From: Roseibacillus sp.
GTDB taxonomy: Bacteria > Verrucomicrobiota > Verrucomicrobiia > Verrucomicrobiales > Akkermansiaceae
DNA length: 58,042 nt
Assembly (NCBI GenBank): GCA_002686085.1
Contig: NZAC01000064.1
Location: forward strand, 1-58,042
Direction: 5' to 3'
Positions 27,316-35,064 of this stretch are shown one piece after another (positions within the stretch are counted from its first letter, which is position 1; each line of letters starts with the position of its first letter). The notes beneath the pieces were generated by a model. It saw only the letters and a list, made by a program, of their open reading frames with translations, was not told the origin of the DNA and made no database searches. A program made the position numbers and the translations under genes.

Positions 27316-28623
27316 ATGAGCGAGACTACCAACTCCAACCGACGTAATTTTGTCAAGACCGCCACAGCCGCTACGGCCGTCGCTGGCTTCCCCCACATCG
27401 GCCGTGCCGAGATCGGCAGCAGCAATACCATCAAGATTGGTCTGATTGGATGTGGTGGCCGGGGCACAGGCGCGGCTACTCAAGCCCTGAAGTCTGATGA
27501 CAAGGTCAAGCTTTGGGCCATGGCTGACGCTTTCCCCGAAAAAATCGAGGGCCCTCTCAAGACCCTCGGAGCAGCCTTCGGAAAAGAGCGTGTCGAGGTC
27601 GACAAAAGCCGCCAGTTCACCGGGCTTGATGCCTTCGAGAAGCTGGCCAATTCCGATGTAGATGTGGTCCTGATGGCGACTCCTCCCGGGTATCGACCTT
27701 CAATGCTTCGAAAGTGTATTGAAGCTGGAAAGCATGTGTTCGCTGAGAAGCCTATGGCTATCGACATGGCCGGCATCCATCACCTGATGGAAACCGCCAA
27801 GATCGCAGAGGATAAGAAACTCGCTATCCAGCACGGTTACTGCTGGCGCTACAGTCCAGCCAACCGGGTTGGCTTCGCCAAGGCCCTTGGTGGAGAGCTG
27901 GGTCGGATCACAAGTTTCGTGGGCACCTACCTCGGCGGCACCGTGCGTGCGCTCTCCCCCGACGCCAAGCAGCCCGAGGGAATGGGAGACGTCGAATGGC
28001 AGCTGCGCAACTGGATCAACTTCGAATGGCTCTCAGGCGGACCACTCCTTGAACAGTGTATTCACGCTGTCGATAAGATGGCATGGGCCATGAACGACGT
28101 TGCCCCAATTGCGGCCTTTGGTAACGGAGGCCGTGGTCAGCGCCGTGACGCCGGAAACGTCTACGACAACTACTCAATCACTTATGAGTATCCTGGCAAC
28201 GTCTTCTGCCAGATCCAGCAACGCCAGTACAGTAACTCCTTTAACGAAAACGTGAGCCGCATTATCTGCGAAGGCGGCACCGTGGTCGGCCCATGGAAGG
28301 TCTCTACCAAGGACGCCAAGGGTAAGACCAACTGGAAATACCGGGCGGAGAAGGGTGTGGAACAGAACATGTACCAAACATGTCACAACGAGTTCTTCGC
28401 CAATCTCAGGGCGGGTAAGATCGTCAACTCCTGCGAGTTCATGGCCAATTCGACCGCAGTCGGCATTCTCGGCCGAGAGGCCGCTCACACCGGCCAGCGT
28501 ATCACCTGGGACGACCTCTGGGCAACGAGTGAGGATCAGGCCCCGGACAATCCTCCGATGAGCGGCAAGATGCCGATTCCAGCTCCGCCCATTCCCGGGA
28601 CCGATTCCCTCGCCAAAGCCTGA
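27316..28623 (+). CDS. Tat-exported Gfo/Idh/MocA family oxidoreductase
   Basis: A 435-residue oxidoreductase with a clear twin-arginine signal (SNRRNFVKTATAATAVAG, residues 7-24). The nucleotide loop GLIGCGGRGTG is near 41-51, AEKPMAID is the family signature near 140, and GYCWRYSP follows. It belongs to the branch with a WINFEWLSGGPLLEQCIHAVD segment that carries the probable substrate-binding His. It lies in the rightward arm of the divergent sugar module. Confidence 0.88.
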   Translation: MSETTNSNRRNFVKTATAATAVAGFPHIGRAEIGSSNTIKIGLIGCGGRGTGAATQALKSDDKVKLWAMADAFPEKIEGPLKTLGAAFGKERVEVDKSRQFTGLDAFEKLANSDVDVVLMATPPGYRPSMLRKCIEAGKHVFAEKPMAIDMAGIHHLMETAKIAEDKKLAIQHGYCWRYSPANRVGFAKALGGELGRITSFVGTYLGGTVRALSPDAKQPEGMGDVEWQLRNWINFEWLSGGPLLEQCIHAVDKMAWAMNDVAPIAAFGNGGRGQRRDAGNVYDNYSITYEYPGNVFCQIQQRQYSNSFNENVSRIICEGGTVVGPWKVSTKDAKGKTNWKYRAEKGVEQNMYQTCHNEFFANLRAGKIVNSCEFMANSTAVGILGREAAHTGQRITWDDLWATSEDQAPDNPPMSGKMPIPAPPIPGTDSLAKA

Positions 28624-28723
28624 CACACGCCACAGGCGGGAGGGTATCAAAGCAGTAGCCGGCGGGGCAGAATCGCCCCCGAGTATGCAGCGGCCCTGCC
28701 TTCCAAATTTTTCCATCAACCCC

Positions 28724-29983
28724 ATGAAAAGCATCCACCTAATCTTCCCCTCGACTGCAGCCATCGTGCTGGTCGGCATCGCTGCCCTTGCAGATGACTC
28801 CAAGTCAGAGGAATCCCCGGCCGCCAAAGCCCCGGCAAAGTTTACCAACTCTACCCCTACTCCGGCCCAGTGGGACCTTCCTTCGACTCACCGACTCTTC
28901 GTCAGCAAGAAGATTCACGAGCTCGTCACCAAAAAGGGAGGGCCTGGTGAGGCTCCCGAAATGAAGGACTACGAGGAAGTAGCGCCCAGAGCCAATGATG
29001 CGAAATATAAGATGATTGCGCTGAAGGGGGGAGAGTTCGTCATGGGATCTCCAGAAGGCGAACACGAAAATCGCACGGATGACGAGGGCCCTCAGAAGAA
29101 AGTAAAAATCGAGCCGTTCTGGATCGGACAAACTGAAATTCCCTGGGCTCTCTATAAGCCCTTCTACGAAAACGGTATTGCCCGTAACAAGGACGGCAGC
29201 CTGCTTGCGTCCGATAAGGACAAGGAAGTGACCGTCCGCGGAAAACAGCGCAAGAAAGCAGTGAAAGATGCTCTCGCCCGTGGTGATAGCAGTAACATCG
29301 TAGACGTGGTCTCACAGCCAACGCCCCAATACCACGACATGTTCGGGAGCGGAGAGCACGCCTCCGAATTGAACTATCCTGCCATGTGCACCACCCACCA
29401 CGCTGCCTCCAAGTTCTGCCAGTGGCTTAGCGCCCAGACTGGGCACTTTTACAGACTGCCCACCGAGGCCGAATGGGAATATGCGTGCCGTGCGGGAACT
29501 ACCACCGCCTTTCACTTCGGGGACGACATCGCCAAGCTAGACGACTACGCGTGGCACGGCGATAATTCCGAATTTACCTATTATCCCGTCGGCACCAAAA
29601 AGCCGAATCCGTGGGGGCTTCATGACATGCACGGCAATGTCGGCGAGTGGGTCCTTGATGGATTCAGCGAAGGATATCGTGACACCATCAAGGATGGAGC
29701 CGTCAATCCCTGGAATATTTCCCTTACTCGTTATCCTCGGATCGTAAAAGGGGGCTCATGGGACCAGAACCCTGATGAATGCCGAAGTGCAGCCCGGGCG
29801 CAATCCGTGAAGGACTGGAAAGATACTGACCCGCAAGTACCAAAAAGTATCTGGTATCACACGGACGGTCAGTTCATCGGCTTCCGCATCGTACGGCCCC
29901 TGAAAACTCCGACCGCCGAAGAGATGCACGTTTACTGGAACACCGACTGGTGGGAACCCACCAGAAATGCCGAGGACCTTTAG
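28724..29983 (+). CDS. Formylglycine-enzyme-fold (SUMF1-like) secreted protein, probably not a true FGE
   Basis: A 419-residue exported protein. The ATG at 28724 is chosen because it gives a signal peptide (MKSIHLIFPSTAAIVLVG). Residues about 90-400 are the FGE-sulfatase fold: GGEFVMGS, then RLPTEAEWEYACRAGT, NPWGLHDMHGNVGEWV, IVKGGSWDQNPDECRSAAR and GFR. The pair of Cys that does catalysis in real formylglycine-generating enzymes (in the stretch right after GGS) is not present, so it most likely has another role, as many members of this superfamily do. A terminator follows at 30016-30050. Confidence 0.85.
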   Translation: MKSIHLIFPSTAAIVLVGIAALADDSKSEESPAAKAPAKFTNSTPTPAQWDLPSTHRLFVSKKIHELVTKKGGPGEAPEMKDYEEVAPRANDAKYKMIALKGGEFVMGSPEGEHENRTDDEGPQKKVKIEPFWIGQTEIPWALYKPFYENGIARNKDGSLLASDKDKEVTVRGKQRKKAVKDALARGDSSNIVDVVSQPTPQYHDMFGSGEHASELNYPAMCTTHHAASKFCQWLSAQTGHFYRLPTEAEWEYACRAGTTTAFHFGDDIAKLDDYAWHGDNSEFTYYPVGTKKPNPWGLHDMHGNVGEWVLDGFSEGYRDTIKDGAVNPWNISLTRYPRIVKGGSWDQNPDECRSAARAQSVKDWKDTDPQVPKSIWYHTDGQFIGFRIVRPLKTPTAEEMHVYWNTDWWEPTRNAEDL

Positions 29984-30015
29984 GGCGAATCCGCCCAGCC
30001 CCTTCTTATCTCATC

Positions 30016-30050
30016 AAAGGCGCAGCTTCGTGCTGCGCCTTTCTTGTCGG
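30016..30050 (+). terminator. Intrinsic terminator
   Basis: AAAGGCGCAGC pairs with GCTGCGCCTTT over a 5-base TTCGT loop (30016-30042), followed by CTTGT. It stands 33 bases past the FGE-like gene and 19 bases before the end of the convergent peroxiredoxin gene, and may act in both directions. Confidence 0.85.
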
Positions 30051-30060
30051 CGGGTCGGGG

Positions 30061-30579
30061 CTATTCGAAAGCCTCCAGGGCCTGAAGCAAATCCTCCCCT
30101 TGGCTACCCGCAGACACCTTCTCTTGCTTCCAGACCAGCTTCCCATCCTTGAATAAGTAAGCCTGCCGAGAGGCAAATTTCCCCAGATGTGGAACGCCAA
30201 AGGCCTTGATAATCCTTCCTTTCACGTCTGCCAGAAGTTCAAAGGGGAGCATTTGCTTTTCCACGAAGGCTTTCTGAGCGGATACCGTGTCGAAAGACAC
30301 TCCGTAAATTCTGAGACCTTTCTTCAGTAACTTTTCGTTTACGTCCCGTAAACTACACACCTGCTTTGTTCATCCCCCGGTCAGGGCCTTGGGATAGAAA
30401 AAGAAAAACGCCAATCCCTCTGCTGCCACTTCGTGAACTCGGACGAGCTCTCCCTTATGGTTCTTCGCCTCAGCCCTGGGAAGGGCTTTGCCAAGGTCCA
30501 AGCTTTCCGCCATCGTTGGCTGAGCGAAGGCAAACAGCGACCCAAGCCCCGTTAGCCATCTCGAAAGTTTTTTCTTCAT
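30061..30579 (-). CDS. Peroxiredoxin, BCP type, with in-frame UGA at the peroxidatic residue (probable selenoprotein)
   Basis: Read through the UGA at 30372-30370, the frame gives a 172-residue exported thiol peroxidase (signal peptide MKKKLSRWLTGLGSLFAFAQ) that would reduce peroxides. It continues without shift: YPKALTGG-UGA-TKQVCSLRD. In E. coli BCP the same place reads PGC-TVQAC-GLRD, so UGA is exactly the peroxidatic Cys codon (position 70), and the resolving Cys five residues later is kept (Cys75). After the UGA comes a perfect 7-bp hairpin with a GGA loop at 30353-30337, at the distance expected for a bacterial SECIS. Automatic annotation would call this two genes or a pseudogene. A single nonsense mutation is the main alternative. 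The start codon overlaps the divergent apbE start. Confidence 0.8.
30337..30353 (-). promoter_or_regulatory. SECIS-like hairpin downstream of the UGA
   Basis: On the minus strand GTTTACG, GGA loop, CGTAAAC form a 7-bp perfect stem. The loop begins 23 bases after the UGA and opens with G residues, both as described for bacterial SECIS elements (apical loop 16-37 bases away with an early G). It lies within coding sequence of a peroxiredoxin. Confidence 0.65.
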
Positions 30580-31657
30580 GACTCGACCCATATCCCGCCC
30601 GAGCAGGAATGCCAGAAGGATTTTCGTGGCCCTCATCATCATCGTGGCCGGTGCCTGCTCCCTCCTGGTCGGTCCCAGAATTTGGGAAAGGCTCCAAACT
30701 CCCCGGCATGGGCAAGAACAAGCCTTAGAGACAGTTCCTGTCTACTCCAGCGACCATCCCATGATGGGCACCACAGCACGGATTGTGGTCTATGCGACAG
30801 ATCTGAAGAAAGGAGAGGTCGCCATCAAGGCCGCATTCGATCGCGCTGATGAGATCGGTTTTATCTGCAGCGACTACAATCCGGAGAGCGAACTTATGCG
30901 TCTGTGCCGGGGGCCGGTTAATGAACCAATTCCAGTCTCCCGTACGCTGGCGACAGTTCTGACCCATGCACACAGTATCGCAGAAACCACCGAAGGAGCC
31001 TTCGATCCCACTCTTGGGGGATTTACCAAGCTCTGGCGAAGGTCGAAGCGAAAAAATGCGCTGCCTGATCCCTCTCTACTCGAGAGAGCTCGCAATGCGG
31101 CAGGCTGGACAAAATTCGACGTCTTTCTGGAACAGCAGACCGTAATTATAAAAGACGAAAACCTGCTCTTCGACCTTGGGGGCATCGCCAAGGGCTATGC
31201 TGCGGATGAAATGCTGCGCGTCATCAAGTCCCACGGGATTTCCTCCGCGATGGTAGCTGTCGCAGGAGACGTCAGACTGGGCTCTCCTCCCCCGGGCCGA
31301 TCCGGGTGGGCCGTTGGCATCAGGACCCTGGGCGCCGACGTTGAGCAAATCATGCACGTAGCCAACTGTGCTGTCTCCACCTCGGGGGATATTGAACGCT
31401 TTGTGGATATCGAGGGAACCCGCTACTCGCATATCATTGACCCCGAGACGGGCGTTGGGCTCACCCGGCGAATCGCCGCCACGGTAGTCGCACCCACCGC
31501 GGTCCAAAGCGACCCTCTGGCCACCTTCTGCTGCATCAAGCCACAATTCGCCTCCAAGATCTTTGCAGCCGGAGAGATTTCCTGCCGAATTGTGACTCTT
31601 GGGGAGGGCCCCTTTGACCAGAGAACCCGGCAATTCCCAACCTTAACCCGCCCTTAG
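30578..31657 (+). CDS. apbE: FAD:protein FMN transferase (ApbE)
   Basis: Transfers FMN from FAD to Thr residues of target flavoproteins outside the cytoplasm. The 359-residue protein has an N-terminal membrane/signal segment (about 14-34) and ApbE motifs: HPMMGTTARIVVY, DPTLGGFTKLWR, FDLGGIAKGYAAD, AGDVRLGS and SHIIDPETG with the family's metal-binding Asp. The ATG at 30578 shares bases with the minus-strand ATG of the peroxiredoxin (CATG), so no promoter can lie between the genes. No clear target flavoprotein is visible in the window. Confidence 0.9.
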   Translation: MTRPISRPSRNARRIFVALIIIVAGACSLLVGPRIWERLQTPRHGQEQALETVPVYSSDHPMMGTTARIVVYATDLKKGEVAIKAAFDRADEIGFICSDYNPESELMRLCRGPVNEPIPVSRTLATVLTHAHSIAETTEGAFDPTLGGFTKLWRRSKRKNALPDPSLLERARNAAGWTKFDVFLEQQTVIIKDENLLFDLGGIAKGYAADEMLRVIKSHGISSAMVAVAGDVRLGSPPPGRSGWAVGIRTLGADVEQIMHVANCAVSTSGDIERFVDIEGTRYSHIIDPETGVGLTRRIAATVVAPTAVQSDPLATFCCIKPQFASKIFAAGEISCRIVTLGEGPFDQRTRQFPTLTRP

Positions 31658-31762
31658 AACGCCATTCCTGTCTCTTGGGTAAATCCGCGAGGCATTTTTA
31701 CCACGACTTCCCCGGTAGAAAATACTGGCAAAGTCCCTCCCAGCGCCTTTGATCGGCCCTCC

Positions 31763-32764
31763 GTGTTTCTTGATCCTTGGCTGCCTGATTTCTCGTTCCT
31801 CTTCCTCTCTATTCTGGTCGAGGGAGCTCCCTTCATCCTCCTGGGAACGATCATAAGCGGCTTCATCGATGTCTACCTCCCCTCGGGAGCGATTGATCGT
31901 CTTCTTCCCCGAAACCGTGGTCTAGCCGTACTGATGAGCGGCCTGCTGGGCATTATTTTCCCGGTTTGCGAGTGTGCCGTCGTTCCCGTCATCCGCCGAC
32001 TTGTCAAGAAAGGCCTGCCTCCTGCCTGTGCCATCACCTACATGCTGGCCGCTCCAATCGTGAATCCCGTCACTTTCTTAAGCACATACAGTGCCTTTAA
32101 AAAAATTCCCCTCGAAATGGCAGGATCACGACTTCTCTTTGGCTACGTGATCGCGGTCATAGTCGGCCTGATTCTCCTGAAAGTTGGAGTCGGGCGAATC
32201 TTAAAGCCGCGCCTCGTGGAAGAGCTCAAGGAAGTTGAGTCCAGTCACGATCACCACCACGACCGTGGAGACAACTTCGTAGAAAAAAACAATCGCCTTA
32301 TCATGGCTCTCCGAGCCGCCATGCGGGACTTCGTAGATGTAGGGATCTACTTCGTAATCGGAATCACCATCGTAGCAATCGTCAACACGCCCCCTCCTGT
32401 CGACCAGCAGACCATCCCCCTACGTGATTACATCGACGGCACCGCAGAAAGCATATGGGGCGCTCCGGCTGCCCTTATGGGCCTCTCTTTCCTTCTCAGC
32501 TTGTGCAGCACATCGGACGCCTTCATTGCAGCCACCCTTGACACTTTCAGTATTGGACCGCGTCTCGCCTTTCTCGTCTTTGGGCCAATGATGGACGTAA
32601 AACTACTCTTCCTCTACAGCACGATCCTGTCCCGAAAATTCATCCTTATCCTCGCTGCAGGTCTCTTCATCGGAATAGGAGCACTGAGTGTTCTCCTTGA
32701 GCCGGTTTTTGAAGGTTTTGAACGCAATAAGCCCCCCCCCTTCGCCCAGACGGCACAGGACTAA
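31763..32764 (+). CDS. Permease of the DUF318/ArsP-1 (YcgR/YraQ) family
   Basis: A 333-residue membrane protein with 8 or so hydrophobic segments. It carries the family motifs PVCECAVVP (cysteine-rich helix), APIVNPVTF and CSTSDAFIA. A histidine-rich loop (SHDHHHDRGD, about 155-164) lies between the halves. Family members move metal or metalloid ions. It starts with GTG at 31763 and is followed 12 bases later by a DUF1980 gene, the same pair as ycgR-ycgQ of Bacillus subtilis, which is zinc-regulated there; a role in zinc or a similar metal is inferred. Confidence 0.82.
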   Translation: MFLDPWLPDFSFLFLSILVEGAPFILLGTIISGFIDVYLPSGAIDRLLPRNRGLAVLMSGLLGIIFPVCECAVVPVIRRLVKKGLPPACAITYMLAAPIVNPVTFLSTYSAFKKIPLEMAGSRLLFGYVIAVIVGLILLKVGVGRILKPRLVEELKEVESSHDHHHDRGDNFVEKNNRLIMALRAAMRDFVDVGIYFVIGITIVAIVNTPPPVDQQTIPLRDYIDGTAESIWGAPAALMGLSFLLSLCSTSDAFIAATLDTFSIGPRLAFLVFGPMMDVKLLFLYSTILSRKFILILAAGLFIGIGALSVLLEPVFEGFERNKPPPFAQTAQD

Positions 32765-32776
32765 CGCCTCGAACCT

Positions 32777-33664
32777 ATGACCAAGGCGACCTTCAATCAG
32801 ATCATCTCCAGTCTCGCTACAATCTCGTGGGGAGTAGTTCCGGTCTATCTCTATACCAAAGGCCTTATTGGCGAGTATCTGAGTGAGTCCTTTCACCTCA
32901 TTGCACTGAGTGGAGGGCTGGCTATGATTGTTCTCGGTCTTTTCAATCTCCTTCACGCCGGACGAGAGGTAGGTTGCGGACATGATCATAGCCACGAGCA
33001 TGATCACGGCCACGACCATGATCACAGCCACGACCATGATCACAGCCACGACCATGGTCACAGCCACGACCACGATCACAGCCACGACCATCATGAGCAG
33101 AATCCAGTTGCTGCGATCTGCCTGATGATCATTCCGGTGATCCTGTGCACTGGCTTTACCAAGCATGAATACTCCAAGGAAGCTCTCCGGTGGAAGGGCC
33201 TCTACAAACAGCGCACCCTTAAATCGCTGTATTCCACCTACAATACCGAATTTACTCGTGAGCTTCTCGAAAAGCGCACCCCCAAGACCTCAGAGGGCAA
33301 TTTTCTCCTTCAGCTCACCGAGCTATATTGGTCGGCGGGGGATGAAAAAATCATGAAGATCTATGATGGCCTTCCCGCACAGCTCGAAGGCCGTCTTATC
33401 GAGGAGGAGCCCACTCTCAATCCTGACAACAACCGCAAGCGCCTCTACAGGGTTGTAATGACATGCTGCGCAGCTGATGCCCAAGTGCTGGGCGTGCCGC
33501 TCGAGTTCAGCGCCTCTCTTCCGGCAATCGCAGACAAGACATGGATTACCGCCAAAGGGAAAGTCGCCTTTGAACTGATCGATGGGCAACATTTTGCCTA
33601 CCTCAGGGATTGCGAAGTCGAAGCGACAGAAGCCCCTGAGACCCAAAATAAAAAGCGCCCCTGA
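32777..33664 (+). CDS. DUF1980 (TIGR03943, YcgQ-like) membrane protein with a His/Asp-rich linker
   Basis: A 295-residue partner of the preceding permease. Two N-terminal membrane helices (about 12-28 and 40-57) are followed by a linker of repeated HDHSHD (about 67-107, some 22 His), then a third helix (AICLMIIPVILCTGF) and an extracytoplasmic domain (about 150-280) that ends in a VPLEF...KGKVAFE stretch typical of the family. The His/Asp run should bind Zn or another divalent metal. The linker is encoded by a tandem 18-bp repeat. Confidence 0.8.
   Translation: MTKATFNQIISSLATISWGVVPVYLYTKGLIGEYLSESFHLIALSGGLAMIVLGLFNLLHAGREVGCGHDHSHEHDHGHDHDHSHDHDHSHDHGHSHDHDHSHDHHEQNPVAAICLMIIPVILCTGFTKHEYSKEALRWKGLYKQRTLKSLYSTYNTEFTRELLEKRTPKTSEGNFLLQLTELYWSAGDEKIMKIYDGLPAQLEGRLIEEEPTLNPDNNRKRLYRVVMTCCAADAQVLGVPLEFSASLPAIADKTWITAKGKVAFELIDGQHFAYLRDCEVEATEAPETQNKKRP
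32981..33088. repeat. Tandem 18-bp repeat inside the DUF1980 gene
   Basis: Six units of an 18-base sequence (consensus CATGATCACAGCCACGAC) in frame, encoding HDHSHD. Unit boundaries are at 32981 plus multiples of 18; the first, second and later units differ by single bases. The number of copies probably varies between strains. Confidence 0.9.
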
Positions 33665-33697
33665 GGCACCCCGCGTATTGCACCCCCCCTTCCTAGG

Positions 33698-34681
33698 CTA
33701 GAAGCCCAATTCTTCGGAAGAATCGGAAGCTCCTTCCGAGGCCCCGGGCTCCTCTGCTGGCGGAGTGGCAACTTGTCCCTTAACTGCAGCCTGAAATTCC
33801 GTAATCCAAGTCGCTATGTCCCGGTGAGACGGATGGGCTTCAATGTGTTGCAGCATTCGGAGGGCCGCCTGCTTCTGGTCCCCAACGCCGAACAGGTCCA
33901 TTTCCTTCTTCCACTGCAACTGCGGCCGTCGAACTCCAAGAAACTTTTCCATCGGAGCGGAATGCTCCGGGCGGCCAAGCCCCTTCTTTGGCTTGTTCCA
34001 TATCTCTATCATCTTCCCCTCATGGAGGATTCTTCGATCCCAAGCCTGCCCCAGCTCAGCCAGAGTCTTCTTGCTGCGCAAAGAAGGCAGCACTAGCCCC
34101 TCGTACACCGCTTCCAACTGCAAAGGCGAACCAGGCCAATCGGTAATATCAATATTATCAACGGAATAGGCCTCGGCGAAGACGGTGCCCAGAACGTTCT
34201 GGCGAAGCATCGCCTGTGCGCCCTCCAGGTCCTCCGCGTCCTTGAGGACCGTATCGATATGATCGAGAGCCTTTGCCCACATTTCATCCCTCTTCTTGGG
34301 CTCAGAGGCGGCCTCGAGCGTGAGAAGGAGCCAGTTCAATTGATGCCGGAGAGCGCGGCGAAAAGCCGGGCTATCCGAACGCTCCTTATGGCGCCTCTTC
34401 CAATCACGAAACTCACTTCCACTCTTCTGTTCCTCCTCGAACTTCACTTTCTCCGTACAATTCACAAAGAGAGCGTATGCCGCGGAGTCACTTTGGATTG
34501 CGGATCGAAATGCGGAACGGGCAGTCGTATAGCGGGCCCCAATAGCCTTTTGAGACCCTTCTTTGAGAGTCTTAATCTTCTCCAGGAGAAGCTGAACGTC
34601 GAGCGCACTCAGCTTCTCCGGCTCACCGGAGAGAGAGGAAGAAAATACTAGGAGCAACAGAAAAGCGGCAAATCTCGACAT
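33698..34681 (-). CDS. Secreted hypothetical protein
   Basis: A 327-residue protein with a signal peptide (MSRFAAFLLLLVFSSSLSG). The mature part is mostly alpha-helical and charged: an N-terminal helix-rich region (LDVQLLLEKIKTLKEG, ARSAFRSAIQSD) followed by segments with TPR-like length, and a Glu/Pro/Ser-rich tail. No catalytic motif or known domain was recognised. It probably forms its own transcript, convergent with the DUF1980 gene. Similar proteins may be restricted to Verrucomicrobiota (inference). Confidence 0.6.
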   Translation of the reverse strand: MSRFAAFLLLLVFSSSLSGEPEKLSALDVQLLLEKIKTLKEGSQKAIGARYTTARSAFRSAIQSDSAAYALFVNCTEKVKFEEEQKSGSEFRDWKRRHKERSDSPAFRRALRHQLNWLLLTLEAASEPKKRDEMWAKALDHIDTVLKDAEDLEGAQAMLRQNVLGTVFAEAYSVDNIDITDWPGSPLQLEAVYEGLVLPSLRSKKTLAELGQAWDRRILHEGKMIEIWNKPKKGLGRPEHSAPMEKFLGVRRPQLQWKKEMDLFGVGDQKQAALRMLQHIEAHPSHRDIATWITEFQAAVKGQVATPPAEEPGASEGASDSSEELGF

Positions 34682-35064
34682 GGCTAAAAAAGAAACGTTG
34701 CCTGACCCTCAACCAATTAAAGCAACGGATCAAAGGGAATTTACAGAGACTTGCCCAACCTCCCACATTTTGGGGAAACCTCATGACGGGTAAAAGCGGC
34801 TGCAACCGCGAGACGTAGCCTTCACGACTACCCCGTGAGCACAATCATGAACAGCCCACCTGTGTCCCAGAACGCCCCCTCGGGTGGGTTTAGGAGCTCT
34901 CCCATTCGTTGCGCCTAAAATTTAAGCCAAAGACCGAATCTACTACGGAAACTGCGTGTCACTAAAACTAGATCCTCTTCTCCCGGCCTTAACCCAAAAT
35001 CACTCCTCCCATACAAAGCATCAGACGGAGACCAGGCTCCCTTCTGAAGAGTGCGTCTTCGCCT
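34682..35064. other. Gene-free stretch of 383 bases
   Basis: Between two minus-strand genes. No ORF with a ribosome site, tRNA cloverleaf, long hairpin or repeat was found on either strand. It must hold the promoter of the secreted protein gene ending at 34681. Confidence 0.4.

Noticed and set aside
30061-30642. Two separate small minus-strand genes (90 and 99 codons)
   Set aside because: They are the same frame of one peroxiredoxin interrupted only by UGA; the second would need to start with GTG inside the conserved core.
32981-33088. CRISPR-like array
   Set aside because: The 18-bp units are directly adjacent without spacers and encode an in-frame His/Asp linker.
34682-35064. A possible small RNA gene
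   Set aside because: No promoter/terminator pair or stable long fold could be seen by eye.
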